The translations under genes were made by a program, and so were the position numbers. Positions 10,062 to 19,697 of a stretch of 64,000 bases of DNA are shown here, in pieces; positions within the stretch are counted from its first letter, which is position 1; the number at the start of each line of letters is the position of its first letter. Source of the stretch: Mesostigma viride (lineage: Eukaryota > Streptophyta > Mesostigmatophyceae > Mesostigmatales > Mesostigmataceae); NCBI GenBank assembly GCA_009746045.1, contig RPFO01000086.1, positions 151,732 to 215,731 of the forward strand, in the 5' to 3' direction. The notes under the pieces were generated by a model, which did not search any database, was not told where the DNA came from, and was given only the letters and a program-made list of their open reading frames with translations.

Positions 10062-11210
10062 AATGGTACTTTCCACGGCGACCGATCGAATGTTTGTTGC
10101 GTAACTACCAAGGACCGATACGGCCCAAAGTGGTGGCGAATTTCGTACTTGAAGTTCCGCACGAGACAGACTGACTGACTTGTTACGAGCTGACCACCGG
10201 CCCAACACGTAATGTACCTACAGAAGTACAGAACGTAAAAGGGGCCTGGCTGTGTAGTGTATACGTGCGAAGGTGGCCATGGCGGTGCGCGTTCCATGAA
10301 AACTTGCCTAATTTGTCGGCCGAAATGCAAAAAAGTTATGGAGATCGATGCTGTATGAAAGATACTCCAAAAGATGTTTTGTTGACGAAATATGCATTAG
10401 GTATGAAAGACCGCTGCCCTTCTTTAACCCACGGTTGCGAGGGGGTCTGATTCGCAAATCTGGCCGCGATGAATATATTAGATTGGCTTCTTGCCAGAGT
10501 GATAGCCAAGATTCCTGGTATTGAACGACGCAGAAGGGAGGGGTTTAAAGTGAGGAAATAGGAATCAAGCGAATTAGCTTTGATTTGTGGCCATTTCCGG
10601 TTTCCTTCGGAGGTAAAGTAAGCAGGCCTGCGCGAAGCGCATTCCAGCCTGCCATGGTTAACTCGCTTTCCTCGCGTGCCAGGCAGGTAATCAGGCCTGC
10701 TGCGGAAGGCTCTTTTTCTGCACCTCATCTACCAATCTGTTTGCGCTTGAACAGTCCGTTATGGCTTGGTTTTAGCGTCATCTCCGGGATGTTCTTACCG
10801 TTTTGTTCGCCGTTTTGTTTCCTCGCCAAATTTCCCGCAGCTTTTGCTATTTTGACTAACGTTTCCGGTGGCGTGCTTGTAAGATTGTCGAGAACTGGCC
10901 AGGAAGACATTGATTTTGCTGCACGTGCTTCATTTATTTTTTAAAGTTTGTATTAGAGAGTCTATATTGCGTAGTCAGGAAACCGACCTGACCTGCCTGG
11001 TGGCGGCGTCCTTGTTCCAAGAAGCGTGCAAAAGACTGGTCAGTTTCTAGGCGTTATTGCTGTTATTAACGGCATTGCTACATTTTAATCAGATTTTACT
11101 TTTCTCAGCATGCCATCTGCAAATTTTGTGGTCCATGCCTTACATGCATTCAGGCGTGCTGAATGCCTTGTAATCCATAAGCCCCGTGCTTTGTGGATGG
11201 TGGTTGGACA
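10062..11210. other. T1 left arm, no gene seen
   Basis: About 1.15 kb with no convincing ORF. The subterminal motif GTTGCGTAAC recurs near 10096. The short open frames at 10336-10944 on both strands have no recognisable domain and are left out. Confidence 0.5.
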
Positions 11211-11214
11211 TTAC

Positions 11215-11790
11215 TGTAGGAGGTGATGGCGAATGTGCGTGGATGGTGCTTGAATGGTGGGGGGCTGCAGCAATGCGTGTGTGGATGGTGGTTGGATGGC
11301 GAGGGATTGCTGCCATGCATGCACTAATGGTTGTTTGATGGTGGTGGGCTGCAGCCATGTGTGCGTGGATGATGGTTGGATGGTGGGGGGTTGCAGCCAT
11401 GTGTTGTGCGTGGATGGTGGTTGGATTGTGGGGGGTTCAGCCATGCATGCGTGGATGGTGGTTGGATGGTGAGGTTTTGCTGCCATGCATGCGTGCCGAT
11501 GGTGGTTTGATGGTGGGGGGTTGCAGCCATGTGTGCGTGGATGGTGGTTGGAAGATGGGGGGTTGCAGCCATGTGTGCGTGGATGGTGGTTGGATGGTGG
11601 GGGGTGCAGCCATGCATGCGTGGATGGTGGTTGGATGGTGGGGGGATGCTGCCATGCATGCATTAATGGTTGTTTGATGGTGGTGGGCTGCAGCCATGTG
11701 TGCGTGGATGATGGTTTGATAGTGGGGGGTTGCAGCCATGCGTGCGTGGATGGTAGTTGGATGATGGGGGTGTAGGGAGTCCTTGATGGT
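11215..11790 (+). repeat. T1 minisatellite (GTGGATGGTGGTTGGATGGT units)
   Basis: Degenerate tandem units of about 30-45 bp built on GTGCGTGGATGGTGGTTGG and GGGGGTTGCAGCCATG. Unit length varies. All six frames stay open by chance, giving artefactual ORFs. Confidence 0.85.
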
Positions 11791-11883
11791 GGGGATGTAG
11801 GGACTTCTTGATACTTCTAAGTCATGGATTATAATTAATGGATTAAAGTAAGCTTACTGATTAAATGAGACGAAATTTAGTTC

Positions 11884-12300
11884 AATTGACAATTGACAAT
11901 TGACAATTGAATTGACAATTGAATTGACAATTCAATTGACAATTCAATTGACAACTCAATTGACAATTCCATTGACAACTCAATTGACAGTTCAATTGAC
12001 AATTCAATTCAATCAATTCAATTCAATTCAATTCAATTCAATTCAATTCAATTCAATTCAATTCAATTCAATTCAATTCAATTCAATTCAATTCAATTCA
12101 AATTCAATTCAATTCAATTCAATTCAATTCAATTCAATTCAATTCAATTCAATTCAATTCAATTCAATTCAATTCAATTCAATTCAATTCAATTCAATTC
12201 AATTCAATTCAATTCAATTCAATTCAATTCAATTCAATTCAATTCAATTCAATTCAATTCAAGTCAATTCAATTCAGTCTAGTTCAATTCAATTCTATTC
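11884..12300 (+). repeat. T1 pentanucleotide satellite (ATTCA)n
   Basis: Starts as an AATTGACAATT-type repeat (11884-12000), then becomes an almost pure (AATTC)n array of about 280 bp to 12260, with a few changed units at the end. The array is open in one frame, but this is repeat translation, not a protein. Confidence 0.93.
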
Positions 12301-12355
12301 AATTTAAATAATTCAATTCAACTTCGCATAGTCTAGCCGTAAATTTCTTGGATCA

Positions 12356-12545
12356 TGAACAATGGGCAGTTGCAACCACCATCCATGCACGCATGGCTGC
12401 ACCCCCCCACCATCCCACCACCATCCACGCATGCATGGCTGCAACCCCCCACCATCCCACCACCATCCATGCACACATGGCAGCAAATCCTCACCATCCA
12501 ACCACTATTTATCCACGCACGCTAGCTGCAGCCCCCAACCATCCA
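12356..12545 (-). repeat. T1 inverted segment of the minisatellite
   Basis: The complement of the 11215-11790 unit (CCACCATCCACGCATGCATGG, shortened here) lies on the other side of the pentanucleotide array. The two minisatellite blocks form a large imperfect inverted repeat with the AT-rich array as the loop. Confidence 0.8.
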
Positions 12546-12548
12546 ACC

Positions 12549-12567
12549 ATCACAACCCTAAACCCTA
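12549..12567 (+). repeat. Telomere-like unit, two copies of CCCTAAA
   Basis: Two plant-type telomere units in a row at the edge of the minisatellite. Too short to be a telomere, but it hints at a green-lineage host. Confidence 0.5.
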
Positions 12568-12615
12568 AACAGTTGTAAGCCCAGCTCAGCATCTTATAAT
12601 CCTCCTCCTCCTGGC

Positions 12616-13397
12616 TAAACTGTTTATTTTGACATGACATGGCCAGCATACTGACTGGCACATTATGCCCATGGTTTGTCACCAAGATTTTCTATCACCC
12701 GTATAAGCTTGAAAGCACCCTTGAAGCAGCCCATGGCCAAACAATCACGCAATATGAACGTAGCAAAAGAATAAATAACATCTATGAATGTTATTCAACG
12801 CATTTAGCGTTAGAAACATGCACTACCACACCATGGTGTGGCATTTGCATGGTAAAAAAAGAGGGCTTTAGAGAGGGCCAGGCAACGGTCGAGAAAGATC
12901 ATCAAGGCTGAAAAGTGACAACGCCTCACAAGATTAAATTCATTTACAAACGTCAGGAAACCATGGGGGAACGATAAACCAGCCATACCTTGCATGGCTA
13001 ACGTTACCTTGGCCCAGGCAGTGCCCGCAAAAGCGGCACTTTGCGGCACACAAGCTGTGATGTGACAGGGTGGTCAAAATCGTCACATCTTTACTGCCGC
13101 TGCCTATATTCAACGACGATGCATGATAACAAGTAATTAAATAAACCTAGACACCCGCCGGGTTGCGCCGTAAAGCACTTGTAGTAATCAATTCCGTCGA
13201 ACCTGCCTGATCGCAGTTTTTCCCAGCAAGAACACTGACGGCACGTGGTAAATCGCATCCCCGCGAGCTAAAAATTGATCCGAATCATATTTGGGACGTA
13301 TAAGCTCTATTTCCTGAGTTTGGCCGGGAAATTCGTCCGCAAACGTACAGTAAATTGCAAGCACGGGTGCAAAGCCGCCATGGCTAAGTCGTGCATT
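12616..13397 (+). repeat. Module shared by T1 and T2 (about 780 bp)
   Basis: Aligns by eye end to end with 47459-48247 in T2, with scattered substitutions and small indels. Well-conserved stretches include CACCCGTATAAGCTTGA, CTTGGCCCAGGC and AATCGCATCCCCGCGAG. No ORF is conserved between the two copies, so it is a non-coding repeat or the remains of an older element. Confidence 0.82.
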
Positions 13398-13430
13398 TCC
13401 GAAACGCGCACGGTGCCAATTCACGCACTT

Positions 13431-13810
13431 CAGGTTGCACGGTGTGGTCGTGCGATTCTGAGAAGTGCGCACCCGGGGGGAAACCGGCCCCTTGCGCACT
13501 CCCTAGTTACGCACTCCCTAGTGAAGTCGATAGATTGCGTACCTACACCTTTGGAAATGGCATTGTTTTCTTTCAAACGCACACTCCAGGTTGCGCGCGG
13601 TGTGGTTGTGCGATTCTGAGAAGTGCGCACCCGGGGGGAAACCGGCCCCTTGCGCACTCCCTAGTTACGCACTCCCTAGTAAAGTCGATAGATTGCGTAC
13701 CTACACCTTTGGAAATGGCATTGTTTTCTTTCAAACGCACACTCCAGGTTGCGCGCGGTGTGGTCGTGCGATTCTGAGAAGTGCGCACCCGGGGGAAAAC
13801 CGGCCCCTTG
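13431..13810 (+). repeat. T1 tandem repeat, about 157 bp, 2.4 copies
   Basis: Copies start at 13431, 13587 and 13745, each beginning CAGGTTGC and containing TGCGATTCTGAGAAGTGCGC and TTTGGAAATGGCATTG. The third copy is truncated. The copies are nearly identical, suggesting recent expansion. Confidence 0.9.
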
Positions 13811-14029
13811 AGCACGCAAGTCGGTAGATTGCGTACCTTGGGAGACGGCATTATTAGTACTTACATATGTGTCAGAGACGGTATTAGTACATAAGTGTCA
13901 GATGAGGGTACACATGTATCGGCTTCGTTGTGGATCACGCCACTAAAATGACTAAATACAGTAAGATAAGCTTACATACCAAGCGCCGACACTTAGCGTG
14001 TGGCATGGCAGTACATAGACCGAAGTGGA

Positions 14030-14150
14030 GCGTGACCCACAACGACGTTGTGGGTCACGCCACCACATAGATGTAGATACCAAGCGCCGACACGGCGTGT
14101 GGCAGTAGACCGAAGTGGAGCGTGACCCACAACGACGTTGTGGGTCACGC
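14030..14150. repeat. T1 paired perfect hairpins, 90 bp apart
   Basis: Two 31-nt palindromes (14030-14060 and 14120-14150) have 15-nt arms GCGTGACCCACAACG and a single-base centre. They sit in a 90-bp tandem duplication that also contains ACCAAGCGCCGACAC and AGACCGAAGTGGA. A degenerate third copy lies near 13920-13945. Confidence 0.85.
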
Positions 14151-14410
14151 CACTAGCTACATACCAACGACACTTAGCGTGTGGCAGACTGGTAGTAGAG
14201 CATGTACCGGGCTGTTTCTACTACATAATACACCCGGCGTGTACACCTGTGTACACCCGTAGTGTACACCCGTGTGCACCCACTTACAGGCGGACTTGTG
14301 GATGATCAATTATATTTGTTCCTTTTAAAAATGATGATTTAATGTTTATAAATTGCAAGCTAAGATCAAGTGATGATGTATTGTAATTGTTGTACTATCT
14401 CCGAGACTCC

Positions 14411-14490
14411 GACAGGACAACAGCTATCTATCAATGACCGACAGGACAAACAGCTATCTATCATCATTGATAGATAGCTGTTGTCCTGTC
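14411..14490. repeat. T1 long hairpin
   Basis: Arms based on GACAGGACAACAGCTATC face their complement; the left arm is present twice (about 14411 and 14440), so alternative stem-loops can form. Confidence 0.8.
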
Positions 14491-15374
14491 GTACGTACAC
14501 GTGTATGTAGTATGTAATGCGTGCGCCGGACGAGGGTACACGCCGGTTCACGATGATCAAGTGTGAAAAATACGTACACCGCGCCCACAAATTTTTTGGT
14601 ACATGCACGTTATCAAAGAGACAACCAGCGCAGGCCAGAAATCGGGAGAATCCGGACCATGGTAGCTCGAGCCTGCCGTTATCTTTTCCGCGTTTTCGAG
14701 TCGTTCAGGATGATGAAGATGAATGGTGATGGAAATGTGTATCCTTGTGCATTGAAATTATGGCTGGCTTACGTGTGGAGCGACGTTATGCACGTCCGAT
14801 CCACGATTAGTACTTTACATATTAATGTGAGGATTTCGCACAAGCCATCGTCAATGATGCTATGCTTTCAGTACATATAAACAGTCCAAGCGAACACATT
14901 ATATTTCATGAGCCTGTCGGGCAAAATTAATTTTGGCGTGTATGCCAAATTTTAACACGTCGATATGCCATGGCGGACCTGGTACTACGTACTGTACGTA
15001 CCGGTGGCAGCCCTTACGCACCTTTCGTAAATACGAGGAAGCCAGACGTAATAACTGAGGATCGATCAATTTCAGACTTCTGACTTCCGCCGCATCCTTT
15101 TTAACCGCAACGCGTCAGTTCATTATTGGCCCCTACATCGAGGGTACCCCATGTTTGTTGCGTTTCTCCCTCGTTGCGGAACCGCAAAATCGGTGAGTGC
15201 CTTTTGCGGAACTGGCTATGGCGATTCTTCCTGACCCCGTATCTTTCTGTAGACATAAGCTTTTACGCAACGGAAGGTGGCGTTGGGTAGCCCTACACTT
15301 CCTTCATATAAATACGTCATTTAATTTTTTTTGATTAGTTGCGTAACTAGTTGCGTTACCGCGGGTTGGTACCT

Positions 15375-16089
15375 GTACAAGGTGCTGGAGCTGTTGCAAG
15401 ATAAATCTAAGCCATGTTTGGTGGCTGGGCTCCAGGCTATCAGATCCAGAATGAAACCAGTGATCCAGCTGCAGTGTGATTTAGAATTTGAGTGCTGCAT
15501 GGGGCATGAAGACCTCCCTGAGTTATTTGTTGTACACAGGGAGTCCCATGGCAGTCAAGGCGTGGTGGAGAGGACAATCAGAGAGATCAAGACTATTCTG
15601 CTGACGGAGAAGAAGATTCCAAGATTGGTTCCAGCTATTATCAAGACGGCCTGGTTAAGGTCAGTTGAAGACAGATTGAATGTCAGGGCATCCATGTATG
15701 TTGGAGAGGTCCCTGTGACTCCATTATCATTGCATCTTCGGGAGCTCCCTACTGAGGTTGAGCAAGCCTGGAAAGATAGCCTTATGTTCAAGTTTGCCAA
15801 GTTGAGGCAGAAAGACAAGGGCTGGAGTGTTCTGAAACCTGTTGTTGGCCAGAGGGTAATTGTGTGGAAAGAGCCCAAGCTTGCAGGCAAGCGTGGTAGC
15901 TGGCACCCTGGAGTAGTGACCAGGGTGGAACTAGCTGGGCACAAGTGCTGGGTGAAGATGGAGGATCCTCCCCAGAATGTGCACCGTCTGTCGTGGTCAT
16001 ATGTACGTCTAAGGGGTGCTGAAGCAGAGGCAGTAACTCCTGATGTGACAACCTTGCCAGTTGGTCATGACGTCATCCCTGATCAATGA
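15375..16089 (+). CDS. pol: CoA integrase core and C-terminal region
   Basis: Continues the integrase cut by T1. The second catalytic Asp is in LQCDLEFEC and the Glu is in GVVERTIREIK, after the ESHGSQ loop. A C-terminal module, GWSVLKPVVGQRVIVWKEP ... GSWHPGVVTRV, is shared with CoE. The upstream codons in the same frame (15331-15374) belong to T1 and are not part of the gene. The frame ends at TGA 16087-16089, and the protease-RT frame begins in overlap, shifted by +1. Whether that shift is programmed or an error is open; CoE also has a frame change at this place, but in the other sense. Confidence 0.88.
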
Positions 16090-18289
16090 TCACGTTCCGG
16101 CTGGAAGTAATCCCCGGGTAAGTCCTGGCCAGACCCCTGGACCGGTTAACTTTCCAGATTTAGAGCAGGCAGATGTGGTCCCCTCTAGCCTCACTAAGCA
16201 TAGAGGTGTGGGCCTGAAAGATGTGGTGCTGGCTATGCAAAAAGCCAAGCAAAAGCCTCGGGTGTCCAAGCTCAGCCAGTTGGGGGAGTCCGAGTGCACT
16301 GCACTAGAAGTAGATACCAATGCAGAGGTCTCAATCATGGGGTCTCAGCATACAGGGCAGCGGCAGATTGGCGAGTCTAGCTGTTCCTGGGTGTCTGACT
16401 TTAGTGGCAGGGTTCATATGAAAGTGGTAGGAGAAATCATCTTGCCATTTATGGGTGTAGATGTTTCCTTCCTAGTGCTAGAAGATTATGATGGCCCTAT
16501 CATTTTGGGTCAGAATTTTCTTTGCACCCCTGGAGTTGTGGTTGTATCTCATAGCCTTATTCGTAAGGGTTGGGGTAGCATTCCACTGACTAACTTCAGG
16601 GCCCTGAATCTTAATTTTTTCTCTGTGAAAGCGATCAGGAATGTGCAGTGGCCTGAGGATCAGATTCCTGTGGCTTCCAGTCTTGTGATGCCAGCTGCTC
16701 TCCATCCTAGCAGTATTGGTATTACTAAGAGATCACTGGCTGCTCATTCTCCTCTTAGCTATGATCAGCTTGTCCAGGAAATGAGTTCTCCTCTGATGTT
16801 TGAGGCCTGGAGGCTAGCATTTGCCAAGGCCCTAGAGGAGTGGTTGCAGTTTGACTGCTGTCAGCCTGTGAATGAAGTTCCTCCATACAGTACACGGTTG
16901 AAGCTCAGATTCGTCATCAAGCGGAAGGAGGTGGAGGGGGTGTCTGTTCCCCATGTGCGTCCAGTTCTTAATGAATACCGTGGTACTGGGGATCTTCTGG
17001 GCGAGGAGTTGTATACACCTGGGATGCTACATGATACATGGCGTATTTTATTGTGCCTGTATGTCGGTATGCTGAACCAGGGTGCTGATATGTCTTCAGT
17101 TCTGCTAGATTTCAAGAGAGCATTTCTGAAGGGTGATCCCAGTGTGGCTCAGCAGGTGTGGCATTGTGAAACTCCATTTCATGTGCCAGTTCCTGTAGCC
17201 TGGCAGGCAGAGCTCCAGTCTAGCTACCTGCTGATTCTGAAGGGTCTAGAAGGTCTCAGGTCCAGTCCCATCATTTGGAGGCTCACCTTGGAAGACTTCT
17301 TGACTAAGCACTGTGGGTTGAAGGTGTCATCTGTGGACCCATGTTTATTGCTGGGTAGGTGGCATGATTTACCTGTGTATGCTAGCCTGCATGGTGATGA
17401 CTTGCACTTGATTGCTCCCACTAAGTGGTTGAGTCAGTTTGTGCCCATCATCAATGATGCATTTCCTTTGGGAAAAGAATTGTGGCAGAAGCCTGGAGAG
17501 GCTGTCACGTTCTGTGGAATGCAGGCTACATTGGTTCAGGAGGGGAGTCAGTGGCTGATTAAGCTGCAGGCGGGCAATGACTACAAGAGTACCATTCTTC
17601 AATCTGTTCCAGAAGTCATGACGTCATCCATTGCACCTGAGCTGAAAGGCAAGTTGGCCTGGTATGGCAGCATTTGTGGGCCTGACATGATGGTCCATAG
17701 CAGATCCCCTGATGATGTGCTAATCCTGGAGGAGCCTTCCCAGATTATTGCACATGTTAACAAGTCTCCTGGTATTACTTTAGCTGGGATTGATTTGTCT
17801 TTGCCATTTTCCTTGGATATCTATGTTGATAGCTCCATGGATAGCAGGCAAGTTTCTAAGGTCAGAGGCAGATCAGCTGGCTTGTTTGTGCTTCAGCAAC
17901 ATAGGCCTAGTCTTGTGGCCTGGTACAGTCGTCTTCAAAGAAGGGTTGCTGTGAGTTCAGATGTCTCTGAGTGCAGAGCCATTTGTGAAGGGATTCAGTC
18001 CAGTTTGTACATCAAGGAGCTGTTGCTAGCTATGGCTTCAGTTACTCCTCATACTCTTCAGCTGGAGACCTTGATCCTTTCAGATAACATGGGCATGGTC
18101 CAGTTTGTGCACAAGCAGTTGGCCAGAAGCAGAGATCTGGATTATCTCCTGTTGAAGGAGTTGGCAGGTCTGGTAGATATTCAACATCTTCCAGGTTCTG
18201 AGAATCCTGCTGATGCCTTGACCAAGTTGCCTCACAAGTCTGCTGAGCAATATAAGCTTCTTTACAAGCTGATGAGCTCCTCTGTGTGA
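16067..18289 (+). CDS. pol: CoA protease-like domain, reverse transcriptase and RNase H
   Basis: About 740 residues in one frame. A TTG at 16061 opens the frame; the first ATG is 16067. (1) The retropepsin-like segment LEVDTNAEVSIMG (Asp codon 16313) ends with the IILGQNFL flap/hydrophobic motif; the usual Gly of D-T-G is Asn. (2) RT: LDFKRAFLKG carries the motif A Asp, LKGLEGLRSSPIIW corresponds to the Copia LYGLKQAPRAW block, and the catalytic motif is HGDD at 17390-17401 instead of YVDD. (3) RNase H has YVDSSMDSRQ, SSDVSECRA, LSDNMGMV and ENPADALTKLP. The protease sits between integrase and RT. The frame is intact. Confidence 0.92.
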   Translation: MTSSLINDHVPAGSNPRVSPGQTPGPVNFPDLEQADVVPSSLTKHRGVGLKDVVLAMQKAKQKPRVSKLSQLGESECTALEVDTNAEVSIMGSQHTGQRQIGESSCSWVSDFSGRVHMKVVGEIILPFMGVDVSFLVLEDYDGPIILGQNFLCTPGVVVVSHSLIRKGWGSIPLTNFRALNLNFFSVKAIRNVQWPEDQIPVASSLVMPAALHPSSIGITKRSLAAHSPLSYDQLVQEMSSPLMFEAWRLAFAKALEEWLQFDCCQPVNEVPPYSTRLKLRFVIKRKEVEGVSVPHVRPVLNEYRGTGDLLGEELYTPGMLHDTWRILLCLYVGMLNQGADMSSVLLDFKRAFLKGDPSVAQQVWHCETPFHVPVPVAWQAELQSSYLLILKGLEGLRSSPIIWRLTLEDFLTKHCGLKVSSVDPCLLLGRWHDLPVYASLHGDDLHLIAPTKWLSQFVPIINDAFPLGKELWQKPGEAVTFCGMQATLVQEGSQWLIKLQAGNDYKSTILQSVPEVMTSSIAPELKGKLAWYGSICGPDMMVHSRSPDDVLILEEPSQIIAHVNKSPGITLAGIDLSLPFSLDIYVDSSMDSRQVSKVRGRSAGLFVLQQHRPSLVAWYSRLQRRVAVSSDVSECRAICEGIQSSLYIKELLLAMASVTPHTLQLETLILSDNMGMVQFVHKQLARSRDLDYLLLKELAGLVDIQHLPGSENPADALTKLPHKSAEQYKLLYKLMSSSV

Positions 18290-19064
18290 GTTGAGCAATT
18301 CCAGTTGGAGCTTTGAGTTTGGTGGCTGTTGGGTGAGAAGAGCTAACATTGAGCTGGGCTCTGTTATGCTGAGAGCTGTGATGCTCTGAGGGCAGTAATG
18401 CTCTATGTACATATGTGTATAATACTGTATTCTATGTAATGCTCAGTCCTGGAGCATGATGTTGATTGGGGGTTTGTCCTCAGTTTGAGGTTTGTCTCAA
18501 CCAAAGGGATTTTATAGGGCAGGGTTCGATTCCCTGGGGCTGCTTAGGCGGATTTTCCCGGATTGGCTGGCCCATCCACCTTGCTGGTGAGGTGGCGACA
18601 GGTCCCCCTAGTTTTGTCCCAGACAGAGGAAGGTAGTTTGTCATGTGCTTAATATATTTTGTGATGTGCTATTTCTCAGTCCATGGTGGGCGCCAGTTCT
18701 GATAACTATCAATGTCTACCTGATAAGGTCTTGTGGGTAACTTGTGGGGTTCCAATCAGGAGCCATTATGGTGGTGATTCCATTTTGGTCATTATTCTGG
18801 TTAGCCACAAGCTGCTACTCCAAACACTTGGCTTTCTACTTCCAGTGGATAGGGAATTCATTGTAATTCGTCATGGCTGAGATGTGTTGTGATCTGGTGC
18901 TTGATTAATCCCGAGCAGAGACTACAGAGAGCTGGGAGGGATATCAAGTGCTATGCATGTTGTTTCTATATATGTGTTGCCAAGCCTAACAGCTCTAAAA
19001 GAAAGAAAGGGCTGGAGTTAATATGGCTGTTACGTCCAAGCTCTAAAAGAGAAGAAAGGGCTGG
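18290..19064 (+). other. CoA 3' untranslated region with duplicated polypurine tract
   Basis: 775 bp with no ORF. The segment around 18520-18620 (GGTTCGATTCCCTGG, then GGTGAGGTGGCGACAGG) is conserved in the CoE 3' region on the minus strand. The purine tract AAAAGAGAAGAAAGGG (19045-19060) stands before the LTR. The tract plus the LTR edge occurs twice, 18991-19023 and 19039-19071. Confidence 0.75.
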
Positions 19065-19692
19065 AGTTAATATTGCCTGGCAAGCAATATTATTCTACTA
19101 AGCTACTTGGCTTGTAGAGATTCTACTTCCGGTTACTACAATCCAGAAACGGGTTCATTCTGATGAGTATTGCTCGAGATATGAGCAAGATACTGTTCTA
19201 CTACATTCTACTTGGATTCGGTGATTCTACGGTGGTTCTTCAAGTGACGCGTGGCATACGACGTCTTGTCACAGTGTACGATAGGACATTTAGTCTCCGA
19301 CACTGCGGTCTATTCAATGCTATTGATTAGACGTAACAAATAGTGACAGGACTTGTGCGACAGGACACTGATGTGACTATTTATGGATAACGAGTCGAGA
19401 TCTGCTGGTCCAGAGTGAAGGACAGCAATATTGTGAGATGATCTGTCCTATCAGTCATCTGGATGTGACTGCGTCACAATTAGTATATAACGAGCAGGAC
19501 GCTGCCACTTGGTAGCACCACTTTCCCTGCACCTGTGTCCTCGCACCTTCGGCGACGGTTCTCACGTGCCTCGTGTGTTCTGTGCTGGTAGCCATAACCA
19601 GCAACGTAAACCTATTGATTAATATAACTACTTCCTCTGTAGATATTAATCAGTGCAGGCTGAACCACAGTTCAGCCACAGTTTCGTTAACT
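19065..19692 (+). repeat. CoA 3' LTR (628 bp)
   Basis: Copy of 6857-7484 with no difference found by eye. Preceded by the purine tract and followed by the target duplication CCTCT (19693-19697). Confidence 0.93.
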
Positions 19693-19697
19693 CCTCT

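Larger units (their letters stand above)
10026..15374. mobile_element. T1: 5.35-kb non-autonomous TIR DNA transposon
   Basis: The ends are inverted repeats of about 35 bp: the left end starts AGTACCAACCCGCGGTAACG and the right end is its complement with one extra base, ending GGGTTGGTACCT. The repeat itself contains a small palindrome around TAACGCAACTAGTTACG. There is no transposase-like ORF; the frames inside are satellite translations. Contents: a GC-mixed left arm, a minisatellite, a pentanucleotide satellite, an inverted part of the same minisatellite, a module shared with T2, a 157-bp tandem repeat and hairpins. The superfamily is not identified; a 3-4 bp duplication is compatible with several. 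Confidence 0.82.
6857..19692 (+). mobile_element. CoA: Copia-like LTR element with identical LTRs, split by T1
   Basis: It has 628-bp LTRs at both ends that look identical base for base, the target duplication CCTCT, and inside: leader ORF, gag, integrase, protease-like domain, RT and RNase H. T1 (10026-15374) interrupts the integrase. Without T1 the element would be about 7.5 kb. Identical LTRs mean a very recent insertion, yet gag and pol show frame changes. Domain order is Gag-IN-PR-RT-RH. Confidence 0.92.

Noticed and set aside
11215-11790. CRISPR-like array
   Set aside because: Units are contiguous and degenerate with no unique spacers; the context is eukaryotic.
11900-12307. 135-codon ORF with Ser-Ile-Gln-Phe-Asn repeats
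   Set aside because: Translation of the (AATTC)n satellite.
12549-12567. Telomere
   Set aside because: Only two units, inside a transposon.
18515-18545. tRNA gene
   Set aside because: Only a T-arm-like stretch; no acceptor, D or anticodon arms fit around it.
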